NCBI GenBank assembly: GCA_001872265.1
Contig: MNWE01000041.1
Span: forward strand, 1-6,476
Reading direction: 5' to 3'
Length of the DNA: 6,476 nucleotides
DNA from: Parcubacteria group bacterium CG1_02_39_15
Lineage (GTDB): Bacteria; Patescibacteriota; Minisyncoccia; Minisyncoccales; Paceibacteraceae
Below the pieces are notes generated by a model. It made no database searches. It had not been told where the DNA came from and was given only the letters and a program-made list of their open reading frames with translations. This document shows positions 1 to 5,753 of the stretch, piece by piece; the stretch's first letter is position 1, and every line of letters starts with the position of its first letter. The position numbers and the translations under genes were made by a program.

Positions 1-882
1 ATTCAGTTCATTGAAAAAAGAAGTGGTTCCAATCCAAAGAATAAAGCTAAAGACATAGTAGTGGGCAGTAAACATCTAAAAGAATTTTTGGCCCACCTTG
101 GAATGAATTCTTCCAAGTCTCCTCAAAAAGAAATGCCCAAGGCGGTTAGAGAGGCATCTAAAGAAGCAGTCGCCGCTTTCTTAAGGGCTATTTTTGAAAA
201 CGATGGTTACTTTGGAAGAGGCACTATAGAATTTTCTATTAGTAGTAAAAAACTGAGCTCTCAAGTTCATCTGATGCTTTTGAATTTCGGTATAGTTTCT
301 TCGCTTTCAATCAAAAAAGTAAAAAATTATGCTCAAAATCAATACTATCGACTTTCTATTTTTGGTCAAGACGCACGCAAATTCATTGAAGAGGTCGGCT
401 TTATCAGAAAAGAAAAATATATTAAAGCCAAACAGTTTCTTAGGTTATCTCCGAATCCCAACGTTGATTTAATTCCTAATATCTCTTCTTTGCTTAAAAG
501 AATGGGCCAAAAATATCTTAATAGCTTTGCTCATTTAACTAATCGGGGATGGATATATCAATCAGGAATTTTAGTCCCCAAACATGCCTTCAGTTCTTTA
601 AAAAGCTATAATTCGGGAGATAGAATGCCCGGCTATCAAAGCTTAGAAAGAATTTTAGATTTTTACCAATCAGTTTCCCAAGAACCAGAATATCAAGAAT
701 TAGACTACAACCCTCCCACCGCATCCTCCCATTCGCTTTCGCGAATGGGCCCCTCGAAAATTTCCAAAAGAAATTTTTATTGGGATAAAATTGAGGAAAT
801 TGAAAGAACTTCTGGAGTAGGATATGATTTTTTTGTACCAGGATCAGACTCCTTCATTGGGAACGGTTTTGTTAATCACAAC
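1..882 (+). other. Intein (C-terminal portion) with LAGLIDADG homing endonuclease, inserted in FtsK Walker A
   Basis: This segment encodes the last 294 or so residues of a protein-splicing element. KEMPKAV (block D-like) is followed by FLRAIFENDGYF at window residues 60-71, which fits the second LAGLIDADG helix (block E) and keeps the catalytic Asp (D68). Next come the usual endonuclease strands, YYRLSIFGQDARKFIEEVGF. The splicing C-terminus is FYWDKIEEIE, then YDFFVPGSDSF (block F), then GNGFVNHN (block G). The scissile Asn codon is 880-882, with the penultimate His before it and Thr (883) as the +1 residue. The block F His often seen is replaced (GSDSF). Block A, with the N-terminal nucleophile, and the first LAGLIDADG helix lie upstream and cannot be checked. 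Sampled 60-base lines here have 25-33% G+C against about 40-53% in the following FtsK lines, consistent with acquisition by transfer. Confidence 0.93.
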
Positions 883-1890
883 ACTATCTTCTTAAATAGC
901 TTGATTCTTTCTCTTCTCTATCGCAATGGGCCGGCGACCCTAAGGCTTATTTTGGTTGATCCCAAAAGGGTAGAATTTACAGTTTATCAAGGACTGCCTC
1001 ATCTTTTATGTCCGGTCATTTTTGATCCCCAGAGAACTATTAATACTTTAAAATGGTTAGTTTCAGAAATGGAGAGAAGATTTAACACTTTATCCGAAGA
1101 AAAATTTAGGGATATTAATGGTTACAATGAAGCGGCTTTAAGAAGCGGCGAAGAACCCATGCCCTATATTGTGCTGATAGTAGATGAACTGGCTGATTTA
1201 ATGGCTGCTCGGGGCAGAGAGATGGAGGCTGGTATTGTTAGATTAGCTCAGATGGCCAGAGCCGTTGGGATTCATTTGGTGCTGGCGACTCAAAGGCCAT
1301 CGGTGGAAGTAATTACTGGTTTAATTAAAGCCAATGTTACCTCTCGGGTTACTTTTCAGGTTGCTTCTCAAGTTGATTCAAGAACGGTTCTTGATATGGC
1401 AGGAGCAGAGAAGCTTTTGGGCTTAGGCGACCTTCTTTTTATTTCAGCCGAATACGTAAAACCAAGAAGAATTCAAGGAGCTTTTGCCTCAGACAAAGAA
1501 GTAAAAAAGGTGGTGGATTATATCAAAAGCGAAGCCTTAAAGACTTCTGAAGCCGAAGCTAAGACCGAAGAAGGAGTTTTAGAAAACCATTTAGCCGAAG
1601 ACCTTGAAAAAAGTTTGGAAGGCGAAGAGGCAGGTCTGGAAAGTTTCTATGGAGCAGGCGAAGACCCTCTTTACGAGGAGGCAAAAAGAGTGGTTATTGA
1701 AGCTAGGAAAGCTTCAGCCTCTCTTTTGCAAAGAAGATTGAGATTGGGTTATGCTAGAGCCGCCAGATTAATTGATATGTTGGAAGAAAGGGGGGTGGTG
1801 GGACCGGGCGAAGGAGCCAAGCCCCGAGAGATTTTAATGAAATCGGAAGGCGAGGGTTCTTCGGTTGATGACGACTGGGCGAAAGTGTAA
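1..1890 (+). CDS. ftsK: FtsK/SpoIIIE DNA translocase, C-terminal part, interrupted by an intein (5' end outside window)
   Basis: The reading frame is open from base 1, so the GTG at 61 is not a start; the N-terminus lies upstream. Window residues 1-294 are the end of an intein. Residues 295-629 are the FtsK motor and tail, a hexameric ATPase that pumps double-stranded DNA during chromosome segregation at division. Visible motor motifs are VDPKRVEFTVYQGLPHLL (FtsK-specific, just after Walker A), the Walker B strand YIVLIVDELADLM, the LATQRPS motif and GLGDLLFIS. An acidic linker (window residues about 510-565, rich in Glu) leads to a C-terminal winged-helix gamma domain (DPLYEEAKRVVIEARKAS... 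to PREIL), which in FtsK reads polar DNA sequences and contacts XerD. The Walker A loop itself is missing from the window because the intein splits it. The N-terminal membrane domain cannot be seen. The gene ends in TAA, nine bases before the recA ATG. Confidence 0.93.
   Translation: MQFIEKRSGSNPKNKAKDIVVGSKHLKEFLAHLGMNSSKSPQKEMPKAVREASKEAVAAFLRAIFENDGYFGRGTIEFSISSKKLSSQVHLMLLNFGIVSSLSIKKVKNYAQNQYYRLSIFGQDARKFIEEVGFIRKEKYIKAKQFLRLSPNPNVDLIPNISSLLKRMGQKYLNSFAHLTNRGWIYQSGILVPKHAFSSLKSYNSGDRMPGYQSLERILDFYQSVSQEPEYQELDYNPPTASSHSLSRMGPSKISKRNFYWDKIEEIERTSGVGYDFFVPGSDSFIGNGFVNHNTIFLNSLILSLLYRNGPATLRLILVDPKRVEFTVYQGLPHLLCPVIFDPQRTINTLKWLVSEMERRFNTLSEEKFRDINGYNEAALRSGEEPMPYIVLIVDELADLMAARGREMEAGIVRLAQMARAVGIHLVLATQRPSVEVITGLIKANVTSRVTFQVASQVDSRTVLDMAGAEKLLGLGDLLFISAEYVKPRRIQGAFASDKEVKKVVDYIKSEALKTSEAEAKTEEGVLENHLAEDLEKSLEGEEAGLESFYGAGEDPLYEEAKRVVIEARKASASLLQRRLRLGYARAARLIDMLEERGVVGPGEGAKPREILMKSEGEGSSVDDDWAKV
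728..749. repeat. Perfect 9-bp inverted repeat inside the intein linker
   Basis: CCCATTCGC (728-736) and its exact reverse complement GCGAATGGG (741-749) are separated by TTTC, giving a strong hairpin on either strand. It lies in frame within intein codons for SHSLSRMG, between the endonuclease region and block F. The patch is more G+C-rich than the surrounding intein. It could be a small palindromic element tolerated in a flexible linker, or chance. It is not followed by a T-run in either direction, so it does not resemble an intrinsic terminator. Confidence 0.6.
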
Positions 1891-1893
1891 AAT
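1865..1893 (+). promoter_or_regulatory. Candidate recA promoter inside the ftsK 3' end, possibly leaderless
   Basis: TTGATG (1865-1870), a 17-bp spacer and TAAAAT (1888-1893) fit a vegetative sigma-70-type promoter with four -35 matches and five -10 matches. The recA ATG starts at 1900, only six bases after the -10 box, so transcription would begin at or next to the start codon. There is no Shine-Dalgarno sequence before the ATG, which fits leaderless translation. The boxes overlap ftsK coding sequence, so coincidence is possible, and read-through from ftsK remains an alternative. Confidence 0.5.
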
Positions 1894-1899
1894 AAAATT

Positions 1900-2895
1900 A
1901 TGGCTAAGAAAAAACAACCAAAATCAGAAGGCGATCTTCAAGAAGCTGTCGACGAGATAAAACAGCGTTTTGGTGAAGGAGCAATAATGAAATTAAGGGA
2001 AGTTACGGCAGTAGATGTAGATGTTATTCCTACAGGTTCCATCTCTTTGGACAAGGCTTTGGGGGTGGGCGGAGTGCCGCGGGGCAGAGTTATTGAGATT
2101 TATGGCGGCGAATCAACCGGAAAGACCACTTTGGCGCTTCATATTTTGGCTGAAGCCCAGAAAAAAGGAGGAGCAGCCGCTTTTATTGACGCCGAACATG
2201 CTTTAGACCCGGATTATGCTAAAAAAATCGGCGTCAATATTGATGACTTACTTATCTCCCAACCAGATTCTGGGGAGCAAGCTCTGCAGATTTTGGAAAC
2301 TTTAGTTAGGTCGGGAGGGGTGGATGTTATTGTGGTTGATTCGGTGGCCGCCTTGGTTCCTCAAGCAGAAATTGCTGGCGAAATGGGCGAATTCCAAATC
2401 GGCCTTCAGGCCCGTCTGATGAGCCAGGCCTTAAGAAAACTTTCTGGCATAGTAGCAAAAACTAAAACCGTAGTAATTTTCTTAAATCAAACCAGAATGA
2501 AGATTGGAGTGATGTGGGGAAACCCGGAAACAACGCCAGGAGGTCTTGCTTTAAAATTTTATGCCTCGGTGAGAATTGACCTAAGAAGAATTGCCCAGAT
2601 AAAGCACGGTGAAGAAATTATTGGCAGCCGGATTAAGGCAAAGATTGTTAAAAATAAAGTAGCCCCGCCCTTCAAAACGGTTGAATTTGATATTTGTTAT
2701 AATGAGGGAATCTCTAAATTTTCTGACATTATCAATATTGGTTTAAAAATTGGTCTAATAAAAAAAGCCGGCAGTTGGCTTCAATTTGAGGATATTAAGC
2801 TCGGGCAGGGATTAGAATCAGCTAAAAATTTCCTTAAAGAAAACTCTGCAGTGAGACAAAAAATCGAAAAAGCTCTACTTAGTAGTGACGGGTAA
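1900..2895 (+). CDS. recA: RecA recombinase
   Basis: The 331-residue protein aligns throughout with bacterial RecA, which forms ATP-dependent filaments on single-stranded DNA for strand exchange, recombinational repair and LexA-type co-cleavage. Walker A is GGESTGKTT at 69-77, where most RecAs have GPESSGKTT. The catalytic-Glu region is DAEHALD at 97-103, Walker B is VIVVDS at 143-148, and the DNA-binding loop L2 is MKIGVMWGNPETTPGG at 200-215. Loop L1 reads GEMGEFQIGLQARLMSQ, whereas the usual form is GEMGDSH followed by a hydrophobic residue and GLQARLMSQ. The C-terminus ends soon after the last helix (EKALLSSDG) and lacks the long acidic tail of E. coli RecA (353 aa). The start is the first ATG after ftsK and gives the normal N-terminus (GDLQEAVDEIKQRFGEGAIMKL). 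The last 21 bases overlap the end of rpsR on the other strand. Confidence 0.98.
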   Translation: MAKKKQPKSEGDLQEAVDEIKQRFGEGAIMKLREVTAVDVDVIPTGSISLDKALGVGGVPRGRVIEIYGGESTGKTTLALHILAEAQKKGGAAAFIDAEHALDPDYAKKIGVNIDDLLISQPDSGEQALQILETLVRSGGVDVIVVDSVAALVPQAEIAGEMGEFQIGLQARLMSQALRKLSGIVAKTKTVVIFLNQTRMKIGVMWGNPETTPGGLALKFYASVRIDLRRIAQIKHGEEIIGSRIKAKIVKNKVAPPFKTVEFDICYNEGISKFSDIINIGLKIGLIKKAGSWLQFEDIKLGQGLESAKNFLKENSAVRQKIEKALLSSDG

Positions 2896-3072
2896 AAGCC
2901 CCAATTGCCTTGCTCGCTTAATTGACCTGGCTAATTTTCTTTGATGGCTGGAGCAAACTCCAGTTCTTTTTTTAGCTTTAATTTTACCAAGGCCAGAGAT
3001 AAAACGACGGAGCAACTCCGCGTCTTTAAAATCAACCTCTTTTATATTGCGTTGGCAAAAATAACAATCCAT
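2875..3072 (-). CDS. rpsR: 30S ribosomal protein bS18
   Basis: This 65-residue basic protein is S18, which binds the 30S platform as a heterodimer with S6. The core IKEVDFKDAELLRRFISGLGKI followed by KKRTGVCSSHQRKLARSIKRARQLGLLP is diagnostic. Cys3, Cys6, Cys40 and His43 form a CxxC...CxxH set, which is the zinc-binding (C+) form of S18. It starts two bases after the ssb stop, has no visible Shine-Dalgarno site, and is the last gene of the ychF-rpsF-ssb-rpsR operon. In many bacteria rplI (bL9) follows, but here the next gene is recA on the opposite strand, overlapping tail to tail by 21 bases. The length is slightly short for the family (about 75 in E. coli) and the protein looks complete. 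Confidence 0.97.
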   Translation of the reverse strand: MDCYFCQRNIKEVDFKDAELLRRFISGLGKIKAKKRTGVCSSHQRKLARSIKRARQLGLLPVTTK

Positions 3073-3074
3073 AG

Positions 3075-3509
3075 TTAAAATGGTAAATCTTTTACGTCGA
3101 TATCTTCATTCTCTTCGATGATGGGGATTTCTTCCTGGGGCGGCGTTTCTTCTGGCTTTGTCGCAGGAACCGATTTGCCCGCAGCCCGAGGGCCCAACTG
3201 CATTCTTTCAGCAACAATTTCGGTTCTGTACCTTTTGTTGCCCGAAGTATCTTGCCAGCTTCGCGTTTGAAGACGCCCTTCAATTAAAACTAAAGAGCCT
3301 TTAGTTAAATACTGAGAAGCAATCTCAGCTAATTTTCTCCATAAAACAATATTATGATATTCGGCCTTTTCCTGTTTTTGACCGGTCTTATCAGTCCAGA
3401 TACGATTAGTAGCCAATCGAAAAGAGCAAACTTGCTGTCCGGAGGGAGTATTTCTCAATTCGGGGTCGATTACCAATCTCCCGATTAAAATTGCCTTATT
3501 TAGGTTCAT
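3075..3509 (-). CDS. ssb: Single-stranded DNA-binding protein SSB
   Basis: This 144-residue SSB binds single-stranded DNA during replication, recombination and repair and recruits partner proteins through its tail. Residues 1-105 or so form the OB fold: MNLNKAILIGRLVIDPELR at the start, then FRLATNR, EYHNIVLWRKLAEIASQYL, KGSLVLIEGRLQTRSW and the Lys/Arg-rich YRTEIVAERM strand. A Pro/Glu-rich disordered linker (about 108-135) leads to the acidic tip DVKDLPF, which matches the conserved DDDIPF-type C-terminal docking peptide. Its ATG lies inside the end of rpsF (14-base overlap), placing it between the S6 and S18 genes as in many bacteria. Translation is probably coupled to rpsF, since only a weak purine stretch precedes the start. 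Confidence 0.97.
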   Translation of the reverse strand: MNLNKAILIGRLVIDPELRNTPSGQQVCSFRLATNRIWTDKTGQKQEKAEYHNIVLWRKLAEIASQYLTKGSLVLIEGRLQTRSWQDTSGNKRYRTEIVAERMQLGPRAAGKSVPATKPEETPPQEEIPIIEENEDIDVKDLPF

Positions 3510-3912
3510 CTTCTAAAATTTCTTCTAACTTTTTTTCAATCTCTTTTAACTCGACCTTTTCCATAGTTTTTTTAGGAGCCGATTTTATTGTTGCCGGCCT
3601 TCTGGTTATGGCCGCCATTTCTTTTACTGGCGGTTTAACTGTGACCAAATAACGGAGAACCTGATTCTCTTTTTTAAGTTTGGCTTCCAAGTTTTCTATT
3701 TTTTCGGGGTTTAACTGAAAATTTATCATAGCCAAATAAGCCGAGTGTTTTTTCTTCACCGGATAGCTGAGAGCTTTTCTAACAACAAGGCTTGTCCCAT
3801 TTAAAATTCCTTCCTCTTCTCGAATGAAAGAAGCCACTTTTTCTTCAAGCTGTTTTAGCTCTTCTTCCGATAAATCCGGTGAAATTAGACAAGTTAATTC
3901 GTAAGATTTCAT
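3496..3912 (-). CDS. rpsF: 30S ribosomal protein bS6
   Basis: The protein has 138 residues. Residues 1-100 match S6, a ferredoxin-like protein that pairs with S18 on the 30S platform: MKSYELTCLISPDLSEEEL, then VVRKALSYPVKKKHSAYLAMINFQ and LKKENQVLRYLVTVK. Residues 101-138 are a Lys/Glu-rich extension predicted to be helical or disordered; tails of varying length are common in S6. The ATG overlaps the ychF stop as ATGA (3912-3909), so translation is likely coupled to ychF. That overlap leaves no separate 5' leader in which the S6:S18-binding autoregulatory RNA known in other bacteria could sit. No Shine-Dalgarno sequence precedes the start. Confidence 0.96.
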   Translation of the reverse strand: MKSYELTCLISPDLSEEELKQLEEKVASFIREEEGILNGTSLVVRKALSYPVKKKHSAYLAMINFQLNPEKIENLEAKLKKENQVLRYLVTVKPPVKEMAAITRRPATIKSAPKKTMEKVELKEIEKKLEEILEDEPK

Positions 3913-4943
3913 ATTCTAAATTCTATTACATCGCTATCTTCTATGATGTGTTCTCTGCCGACTGTTTTCAGCTGGCCCGTTTCTCTGGCGTTTTTCCAAG
4001 AGCCTGACTCAATTAATTTTTGCCAGCCTATCACTTCGGCTCTGATGAATTTTTCTTTAAAATCGGTATGAACAACTCCTCCAGCGTCCGATGCGCTTCC
4101 TCCTTTCTTTAATGTCCAAGCTCGGGTCTCTTTGCCCCCAGCCACAGTATAAAAGGTAATCAAATCAAGAATATTGTAGCAAGCCAGGATTAATTGGTCA
4201 AGGTGAGGTTGAATGCCCAATTCTTTTGCTTCTTCGGCTGAAAGCTCTGACACTTCTACCTCGTCCCTCAAATTCATTTTTAATTGGATGGAATATTTTT
4301 TAGATTCCGGGGCAGTGTCAGTATTAAGCAAATATAAAATGGGTTTTGCGCTTAGAAACTGGAATTCTTTTAGTTCTGATTTTTCTTCGTCATTTAATTC
4401 AAGCTCAGCAATTATTTTCCCTTGCGAGACCCAATCTTTAACTTTATCAAATAATTCTTTTTTCTTGAGCGCTTTTTTTTCTTTGCTTTTTACTTCTTTT
4501 TCTATCTTAGAAAGGGCGTTTTCTAAGGTTTCTAAATCCTTCATTAAAAGTTCAACCTGCACTATTTCAATGTCCTTTTCAGGATTAATTTCTCCGGTAA
4601 CGTGCTCAACATTAGGATCTTCAAATCCTCTTACCACCTCAATTATGGCGTCGCAATTTCTAATGTTTGCCAAAAATTGATTGCCCAGCCCCTCGCCTTT
4701 ATGAGCGCCTTTAACTAAACCAGCAATATCTACAAACTCAATAATGGTGGGGGTAACCTTTTCTGGTTTGATGACTTGGGCAATTTTTTCTAGCCTTTCG
4801 TCGGGAATCTGAACCACTCCCACGTTGGGGTGAATGGTGGTAAAAGGGTAGGCAGCAATATCAACTGGCTGTCTTGTTAGAGCTTTGAACAGGGTGGACT
4901 TGCCGACATTGGGCAACCCCACAATGCCTACTGAAAAACTCAT
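3909..4943 (-). CDS. ychF: YchF/OLA1-family ribosome-associated P-loop NTPase
   Basis: This 344-residue member of the Obg-related YchF family binds ribosomes and hydrolyses ATP and/or GTP; its exact role (stress, translation quality) is unsettled. G1 is GLPNVGKST at 9-17, the G2 region is YPFTTIHPN at 32-40, G3 is DIAG at 72-75 followed by GAHKGEGLGNQFL. The helical coiled-coil insertion covers about 128-195. The G4-equivalent is NTDT at 207-210, instead of the NKxD of true GTPases, consistent with the relaxed or ATP-preferring specificity of the family. The C-terminal TGS domain (about 259-344) shows LITFYTVAGGKETRAWTLKKG and GGVVHTDFKEKFIRAEVI. It is slightly shorter than E. coli YchF (363). 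The ATG lies six bases after a strong -10 box and begins the canonical N-terminus. It is the first gene of the operon with rpsF, ssb and rpsR. Confidence 0.97.
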   Translation of the reverse strand: MSFSVGIVGLPNVGKSTLFKALTRQPVDIAAYPFTTIHPNVGVVQIPDERLEKIAQVIKPEKVTPTIIEFVDIAGLVKGAHKGEGLGNQFLANIRNCDAIIEVVRGFEDPNVEHVTGEINPEKDIEIVQVELLMKDLETLENALSKIEKEVKSKEKKALKKKELFDKVKDWVSQGKIIAELELNDEEKSELKEFQFLSAKPILYLLNTDTAPESKKYSIQLKMNLRDEVEVSELSAEEAKELGIQPHLDQLILACYNILDLITFYTVAGGKETRAWTLKKGGSASDAGGVVHTDFKEKFIRAEVIGWQKLIESGSWKNARETGQLKTVGREHIIEDSDVIEFRI

Positions 4944-4949
4944 ATAAAT

Positions 4950-4978
4950 ATCATACCTTCTAAAAATTCCTCTGTCAA
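4950..4978 (-). promoter_or_regulatory. Promoter of the ychF-rpsF-ssb-rpsR operon, predicted leaderless
   Basis: On the minus strand TTGACA (4978-4973, a perfect -35) is followed by a 17-bp spacer and TATGAT (4955-4950, five of six -10 matches). The ychF ATG begins at 4943, six bases beyond the -10 box, so the predicted transcription start coincides with or touches the start codon. A purine stretch AGAAGG lies between the two boxes and would be upstream of the transcript. This is the best promoter in the window. Confidence 0.75.
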
Positions 4979-5056
4979 TTTATTCACATAAGAACTCGTC
5001 ATAATAACTCATCGGCTTCAGCAATCCGGCCCCCGGCTCAACTTTATTTTCTATCC

Positions 5057-5094
5057 ATACTCTTTATTTATGCCATGGCAATCTTACGGAGTAT
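5057..5094. repeat. 38-bp nested palindromic repeat, copy A (downstream of the Cas2/PaaX-like gene)
   Basis: ATACTC (5057-5062) and GAGTAT (5089-5094) are inverted arms placed symmetrically around the 10-bp palindrome TGCCATGGCA (5071-5080), with eight bases on each side between arm and core. The first 26 bases are identical to copy B at 5729-5766, and 35 of the 38 positions match (differences at 5083, 5084 and 5087). On the minus strand it keeps the TTGCCA -35-like box (5081-5076), but the -10 position reads TATGGA, so the promoter looks weak. It lies 27 bases beyond the stop of the 5121-5699 gene and about 115 bases upstream of ychF. Confidence 0.85.
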
Positions 5095-5120
5095 CGAATA
5101 AATTACAATAGAAAGCAGCT

Positions 5121-5699
5121 TTATGTCAGTATAAACAGTTTTTTAAGCTCTTTATCGTTGCCGATATTCTCTACGATCATTAGTCGCATTTCTTTTTCAG
5201 AAAAACCGAAAAAATCTTTCAATAATTCAATTTCAGCTTTACAGTTAAAGGGATGCACCCAGACGCTTTTTTGCAATTGATAAAATCCTAATTCTTTTAA
5301 TTTTCCTCTAAGAGCTTCTCGATACGTTCTTTTTAACTGCGCCACATCAAAAATCAATGCCCTCCATTTTTTATCCCACTTTTTTGGTTTTCCAATCTTT
5401 AAATTATTAATTTGATATATTCCCGCTTTCTTTCTACCGTCTCTCGTTAAAGAAATATAGATTTGCTTATTTTTGCTTTCTACTTTAATTAATCCTTGTT
5501 TCTTTAGTCTGTAGAAAGTATTATAAACTTTTTTATGAGGATATTTTTTCCATTTTGGATATGTTTTCAGAAGGTTGATTAAAAAATATGGCGACGTAGC
5601 CGCTATCATAACAAGGCCGCTCGTTAAACAAGCGTCCAAAATGTCTTTTACTATTTCCGATCTTGGTTTTTTAAAGTAATATTTGTATTTACTGTCCAT
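5121..5699 (-). CDS. Winged-helix protein with Cas2/PaaX-like ferredoxin domain
   Basis: This 192-residue basic protein is probably a transcriptional regulator or nucleic-acid-binding protein; its function is not known to me. Residues 20-48 are hydrophobic (LDACLTSGLVMIAATSPYFL) and could be a buried helix or a membrane-touching segment. Residues 50-95 look like a winged helix: HKKVYNTFYRLKKQGLI as recognition helix, then a wing ending YISLTRDGRKKAG. Residues 111-190 match the Cas2-like domain also found in PaaX regulators: KWRALIFDVAQLKR strand and turn, LRGKLKELGFYQLQKSVWV, then FFGFSEKEMRLMIVENIGND. Asp118 is at the position of the Cas2 metal-binding Asp. No cas1, CRISPR array or other cas gene is present, so a CRISPR role is unlikely. 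Similar proteins are common in CPR genomes and often labelled Cas2 (recollection). Two sampled lines have 23-27% G+C, lower than the neighbours. Its ATG lies about 20 bases after the predicted transcription start, with no Shine-Dalgarno site. Confidence 0.85.
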   Translation of the reverse strand: MDSKYKYYFKKPRSEIVKDILDACLTSGLVMIAATSPYFLINLLKTYPKWKKYPHKKVYNTFYRLKKQGLIKVESKNKQIYISLTRDGRKKAGIYQINNLKIGKPKKWDKKWRALIFDVAQLKRTYREALRGKLKELGFYQLQKSVWVHPFNCKAEIELLKDFFGFSEKEMRLMIVENIGNDKELKKLFILT

Positions 5700-5725
5700 T
5701 TTTATAATATTTGTATTCTTTTTTT

Positions 5726-5753
5726 ATTATACTCTTTATTTATGCCATGGCAA
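5726..5753 (-). promoter_or_regulatory. Promoter of the Cas2/PaaX-like gene, embedded in repeat copy B
   Basis: On the minus strand TTGCCA (5753-5748), a 16-bp spacer and TATAAT (5731-5726, perfect -10) precede the gene at 5699. The -35 box overlaps the central palindrome TGCCATGGCA and the -10 box overlaps the outer arm. A dimer bound to the palindrome would therefore cover the promoter, suggesting autoregulation. Predicted transcription starts near 5719, giving an AT-rich leader of about 20 bases without a Shine-Dalgarno site. Confidence 0.6.

Noticed and set aside
61..63. GTG at 61 as the start of the first gene
   Set aside because: The same frame is open back to base 1 and codes for intein-like sequence; the protein must begin upstream with the FtsK N-extein.
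2021..2206. Short open frame within recA in another frame
   Set aside because: It lies entirely inside the conserved recA P-loop region, and its product resembles no known protein.
3092..3283. Short minus-strand open frame within ssb
   Set aside because: It overlaps the conserved ssb frame and is Lys/Arg-rich by frame shift; it has no support of its own.
4213..4680. Open frame on the plus strand across the middle of ychF
   Set aside because: It is fully antisense to the conserved ychF coding region, and its Ser/Phe-rich translation mirrors the Lys/Glu-rich coiled coil of YchF.
5026..5036. G+C-rich CCGG-CCC-CCGG hairpin as terminator for the Cas2/PaaX-like gene
   Set aside because: The stem has only four pairs, and no T-run follows on the minus strand.
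4944..5120. tRNA or other structured RNA in the gap upstream of ychF
   Set aside because: No cloverleaf or known RNA motif could be built; the only clear signals are the ychF promoter and repeat copy A.
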